Position numbers and translations under genes: made by a program. Positions 44,504 through 47,079 of a DNA stretch of 47,079 nt are shown here, piece by piece (the stretch's first letter is position 1; each line of letters starts with the position of its first letter). The stretch is from the NCBI GenBank assembly GCA_037447335.1, contig JBBIGV010000021.1, positions 1 through 47,079 on the forward strand, in the 5' to 3' direction. Below the pieces are notes generated by a model. The model searched no databases, was not told the origin of the DNA, and was given only the letters and a program-made list of their open reading frames with translations. Source of the DNA: JBBIGV01 sp037447335. GTDB lineage: Bacteria > Bacteroidota > Ignavibacteria > Ignavibacteriales > Ignavibacteriaceae.

Positions 44504-45079
44504 TTATTTGTAGAGATAGAACTGATAAATATATTCCATTACTTTTTGCGGGACAAGAAAATTTATCGGCAGATTTTCTTTTACACGTCTTCTTATATCA
44601 GAACTGTTTATTTCTATTAAGGGAGAATCAACAAATACAGCCTGAGAGAAAAATTGATTTCTGCTGTCACCTTCCGAATATACTTTTCTTTTTAAGACAA
44701 CGAGTTTGGCAAGTTTGATAATTTCTTCCGGCTCTTTCCATTTATCGAATACAAGCAGATTATCATACCCGATAATAAGTTCAATTTCATCAAAAGTCTT
44801 TTTCAGCTCTCTTAAAGTATCAATCGTATATGACACTCCGCCTGTTCTTATCTCAATGTCCGAATAGTCGAAGCCCGGAAATTCTTCGACAGCCAGCCGA
44901 AGCATTTCGAGTCTGCTTTCCGGGTAATTTTCCTTTTGTTCAACCTTGTGCGGCGAAATGCAGCAGGGGATAAAAATTATTTTATCGAGCTTTCTTTTTT
45001 CAAGAACGCTTAATGCTGTTATCAGATGACCATGATGCACAGGGTTAAATGAACCGCCGAAAATTCCAATCTTGCTCAT
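44504..45079 (-). CDS. nadD: nicotinate-nucleotide adenylyltransferase
   Basis: It adenylates nicotinate mononucleotide in NAD synthesis. It has 191 residues with GIFGGSFNPVHHGHLITA (the HxGH nucleotidyltransferase loop) at the start, PCCISPHK near residue 39, FDYSDIEIRTGGVSYTIDTL in the middle, and the ISSSDIRR-like segment INSSDIRRRVKEN near the end. The start overlaps the upstream gene by four bases, so it is in one operon with the unknown protein and PrsW-like protein. Confidence 0.93.
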   Translation of the reverse strand: MSKIGIFGGSFNPVHHGHLITALSVLEKRKLDKIIFIPCCISPHKVEQKENYPESRLEMLRLAVEEFPGFDYSDIEIRTGGVSYTIDTLRELKKTFDEIELIIGYDNLLVFDKWKEPEEIIKLAKLVVLKRKVYSEGDSRNQFFSQAVFVDSPLIEINSSDIRRRVKENLPINFLVPQKVMEYIYQFYLYK

Positions 45080-45777
45080 TTAAGTAAATCCTTGTACTCA
45101 ACGAATAAATGTGTAAAACGCTCGTGCATTGTTGTGCTGCAATAGTTTATGCTTTCCTTTTTTGAAAGTTCGGAATAAAGTTTCTTAAAATCATCCGGGC
45201 TATCAATTGATAAAAAATCACCAAAGACCTGCAGATAATTATCCTCCTTACAAACTTTAAGTAACAGACGGGAAAAATCCTTTGCCGAACTGTCTAACCC
45301 CTCCGTAATAGCAGGATTGAAAGTATTAAATCCGAAAAAAATAATTTTATCTGTTGCTGATTTTCCAAGTACGATTGTTTCATCATCGATGGCGAGAAAG
45401 TCGATCGCCTTTTTAATGTCCGGAGGTGTAATGCCAATCGTGTTTGTATATAGAATAAGGTTATTGAGATAGTTTATAAAGTATTTTTCATTAAGCTCTT
45501 TGAAAAAGAAATTAATATCCGTGATGTTGAAAAAAAGACTTTTCTCTTTAATCTGATTCATTTCCTGCGGAAGATTGCTGCGGTCTTTTTCGTTCAAAAT
45601 AAAATAAATATCAAAATCTGATTGCACTTTAAGCAGAACTTCATAATGATTCAGAAATAAAGTTGAGTAAAATAAATTTGAATCATTTTTTGAAAATGCA
45701 GGCAGAAATATATTGCTGCCGGAAAAGAGAGTATCAGGAGAAAAAACGTAAACACAAGAATTTTGCTTCATCGTCAA
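45076..45777 (-). CDS. unknown protein, distantly DUF2064/CofC-like
   Basis: A 233-residue cytoplasmic protein with no firm family. The central part (LILYTNTIGITPPDIKKAID then DDETIVLGKSATDKIIFFGF) follows the nucleotidyltransferase-like fold of DUF2064/CofC proteins, where one expects TDCPDLTPEL and GPAEDGGYYLLG. The acidic TDCP position is TNTIG here, so the catalytic metal site appears lost. It overlaps both neighbours by four bases, which shows firm operon membership. Function is not assignable. Confidence 0.6.
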   Translation of the reverse strand: MTMKQNSCVYVFSPDTLFSGSNIFLPAFSKNDSNLFYSTLFLNHYEVLLKVQSDFDIYFILNEKDRSNLPQEMNQIKEKSLFFNITDINFFFKELNEKYFINYLNNLILYTNTIGITPPDIKKAIDFLAIDDETIVLGKSATDKIIFFGFNTFNPAITEGLDSSAKDFSRLLLKVCKEDNYLQVFGDFLSIDSPDDFKKLYSELSKKESINYCSTTMHERFTHLFVEYKDLLK

Positions 45778-46727
45778 ACCGGATTTATGCTCGATAACAG
45801 GTTGCGAATAAAAAGCCGGTGGTTATCAATATCGTTTTTGTAGAAATCGGCGTTTATTCCTTTAGCATATTTCAATTGCATTTTCCTGAATGCAAGCCGG
45901 GTTGCGGCTTTAATGTATAATTTGCGGATGCTCTCCTCAACCCAGCCTTTGCTGTTTCTTTGCGGTGAACTGATAATAAACAAATGTTCAACAGGAATCA
46001 AACCAGACTGAGCCTCCTCTACCAGTTCATTATAAATGATCTTTTTCTCTCCTGCGACTGAGACAGCAAATACGATAATAAAAATAACGATCGTAACACC
46101 CATAAAAAGAAATCCGAGAGGCGCCAGTGATTCCATACTGACGCTGAAATTCCATGCAAAGTGAATGAACATGGCAATTGCCATCCCGATTGTCGGAAGG
46201 ATGTACCTGAACTTTTTCCCTCTGTATTTTGAGTATCCGAGAAAAGCGCCAAAGGTTGCAGTTGAAACACAATGCATTACAGCAGAAAAGAGAGTGCGGA
46301 TAATAACAATAATTATCCAGTCAGCTACAGTAGTTCCGTAAGTGATGAAGTAAAGAAAATTTTCCGTCATACCGAAACCCAACCCGATAGCGCCGCCGTA
46401 AACAATACCATCAGTCAGGTTATCAAACTTTTTACTTCTGAAAGTAATCAGCAGGAATAAACCTTTCGTAAGTTCTTCAACGAATGGCGCAACAACTACG
46501 GTTTCAAATCTGTCAACAAGAAATTCATCAGTAAAAAAAGGAGAAAAAATTCCTGAAAGAATCAAGCTGCCGATTATTGCAAATATTATGGCTCCGATAG
46601 CACCCCATAAGTAATTTTTCAGAACCATATCAAGCGGCTCACGATCGTACCTGTCAAATATCCAGATAAGGAACAGGTAAAACAGCAATGGTATAGCTGC
46701 TGCGAGTCCGGAGGCAATTACAAGCAT
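45774..46727 (-). CDS. PrsW-family intramembrane metalloprotease-like protein
   Basis: A 317-residue membrane protein with about seven to eight hydrophobic segments in residues 1-225. VVAPFVEELTKGLFLL holds the EExxK-like motif of PrsW, MTENFLYF the second conserved Glu, and HCVSTATFGAF and HFAWNFS the conserved His residues. PrsW cleaves an anti-sigma factor in Bacillus; the local substrate is unknown. The C-terminal 90 residues are soluble and not shared with the core family. It is the first gene of the nadD operon, starting about 350 bases from the end of the window. Confidence 0.82.
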   Translation of the reverse strand: MLVIASGLAAAIPLLFYLFLIWIFDRYDREPLDMVLKNYLWGAIGAIIFAIIGSLILSGIFSPFFTDEFLVDRFETVVVAPFVEELTKGLFLLITFRSKKFDNLTDGIVYGGAIGLGFGMTENFLYFITYGTTVADWIIIVIIRTLFSAVMHCVSTATFGAFLGYSKYRGKKFRYILPTIGMAIAMFIHFAWNFSVSMESLAPLGFLFMGVTIVIFIIVFAVSVAGEKKIIYNELVEEAQSGLIPVEHLFIISSPQRNSKGWVEESIRKLYIKAATRLAFRKMQLKYAKGINADFYKNDIDNHRLFIRNLLSSINPV

Positions 46728-47079
46728 TTCTGAAATAATTTGTGAGTTGAAAAATTCATTTGCTGCCTAAAAGTTTTCCTTCTTATGATTGAAATATGAA
46801 GATGAGCGTTGTAAAATCAAAATGGTTTTAATTGAAAATGGATAAAGATTTATATCATATTAGCATTATGTGATTATATGTTAATAATGCACGGAATAAA
46901 AACGCCTGAAACCGTCTTGGGTGCGGTGGATATTTTTGTGTATGAGATAAATCCCACACAGAGCCTGAGAAGAGTGAAACCTTCAACGTTAGCGTGCTGT
47001 TTCCCGCTGCTAACGTTGAAGGTTAGCTAACGATTAAGTTTGAGTTTAATCCAAAATGTTCTTATGTTCTACCCAGTTA
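46728..47079. other. gene-free end of the window, probable promoter region for the minus-strand PrsW operon
   Basis: No reading frame is supported. The part next to 46727 should hold the promoter of the minus-strand operon but no clear boxes stand out. The distal part contains the inverted repeat listed separately. Confidence 0.4.
46978..47024. repeat. perfect 16-bp inverted repeat
   Basis: AACCTTCAACGTTAGC (46978-46993) and GCTAACGTTGAAGGTT (47009-47024) pair perfectly across a 15-base loop. GTTAGCTAACG right after it repeats part of the arm. There is no T tract. It could be the end of a mobile element, a REP-like unit or a strong RNA hairpin. Confidence 0.85.

Noticed and set aside
46978..47024. 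Integron attC site
   Set aside because: The arms do not contain the RYYYAAC/GTTRRRY core spacing, no integrase is present, and the stem is perfectly paired without the extrahelical bases typical of attC.
1..47079. CRISPR array, complete IS element, integrase or phage structural genes
   Set aside because: No regularly spaced repeats, no transposase or recombinase frames and no phage structural proteins were seen; the Gp37/Gp68 name alone does not make a prophage.

Overview
The window looks like a chromosomal segment from a member of the Bacteroidota/Chlorobi-Ignavibacteria side of the tree, most likely an Ignavibacteria-type bacterium. The DNA is AT-rich. One secreted protein (7105-8679) ends in a type IX secretion tail with the YPNPFNP signature common in Ignavibacteria. 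Outer-membrane beta-barrels, lipoproteins and Na+-coupled transporters indicate a Gram-negative envelope. No rRNA, tRNA, CRISPR array or complete insertion sequence was recognised. The lineage is inferred from protein style, not from a marker gene.

Layout. 0-12.4 kb is housekeeping and nutrition: a UvrD/PcrA helicase, a PPi-type phosphofructokinase, two Na+-coupled amino-acid transporters on the minus strand, a T9SS-exported repeat protein, a dipeptide epimerase, a lipid hydroxylase and a GH9 glycanase. 12.6-23.8 kb is a co-directional block that reads like an unassigned synthase-dependent exopolysaccharide system: a KaiC/RecA-like ATPase, a TPR plus outer-membrane barrel exporter, a processive GT2 synthase, a small membrane protein, two paralogous proteins combining a GATase-like domain with an eroded NodB-like domain, and an Fn3 lipoprotein. 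24.1-27.5 kb is a large PAS hybrid kinase whose ATPase domain looks degenerate.

27.7-36.5 kb is the accessory region and the most interesting part. It holds lexA, a TcmP/Gp37-Gp68 pair, a porin-like barrel, an AbiE pair, a DUF72 gene, a DUF433/DUF5615 toxin-antitoxin pair, dinB and a YefM/RelE-type pair. In three places the same arrangement appears on the plus strand: a complete gene (lexA, DUF72, dinB), then a two-gene cargo module, then a second copy of only the 3' end of that same gene. The repeated ends are 33 nt for lexA, 162 codons for DUF72 and 39 codons for dinB. No recombinase is present. This suggests a one-sided, homology-anchored insertion process that leaves the target gene intact. 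A nested palindromic, MITE-like repeat closes the region.

36.5-46.7 kb is entirely minus strand: a HIT protein, an NtrC-type regulator, a small envelope protein, a second DUF433/DUF5615 pair, an acyl-CoA carboxylase/acyl-CoA dehydrogenase/MeaB cluster for branched-chain or propionate metabolism, a sugar-nucleotide epimerase, and a nadD/unknown/PrsW-like operon. The last 350 bases have no gene but contain a perfect 16-bp inverted repeat.
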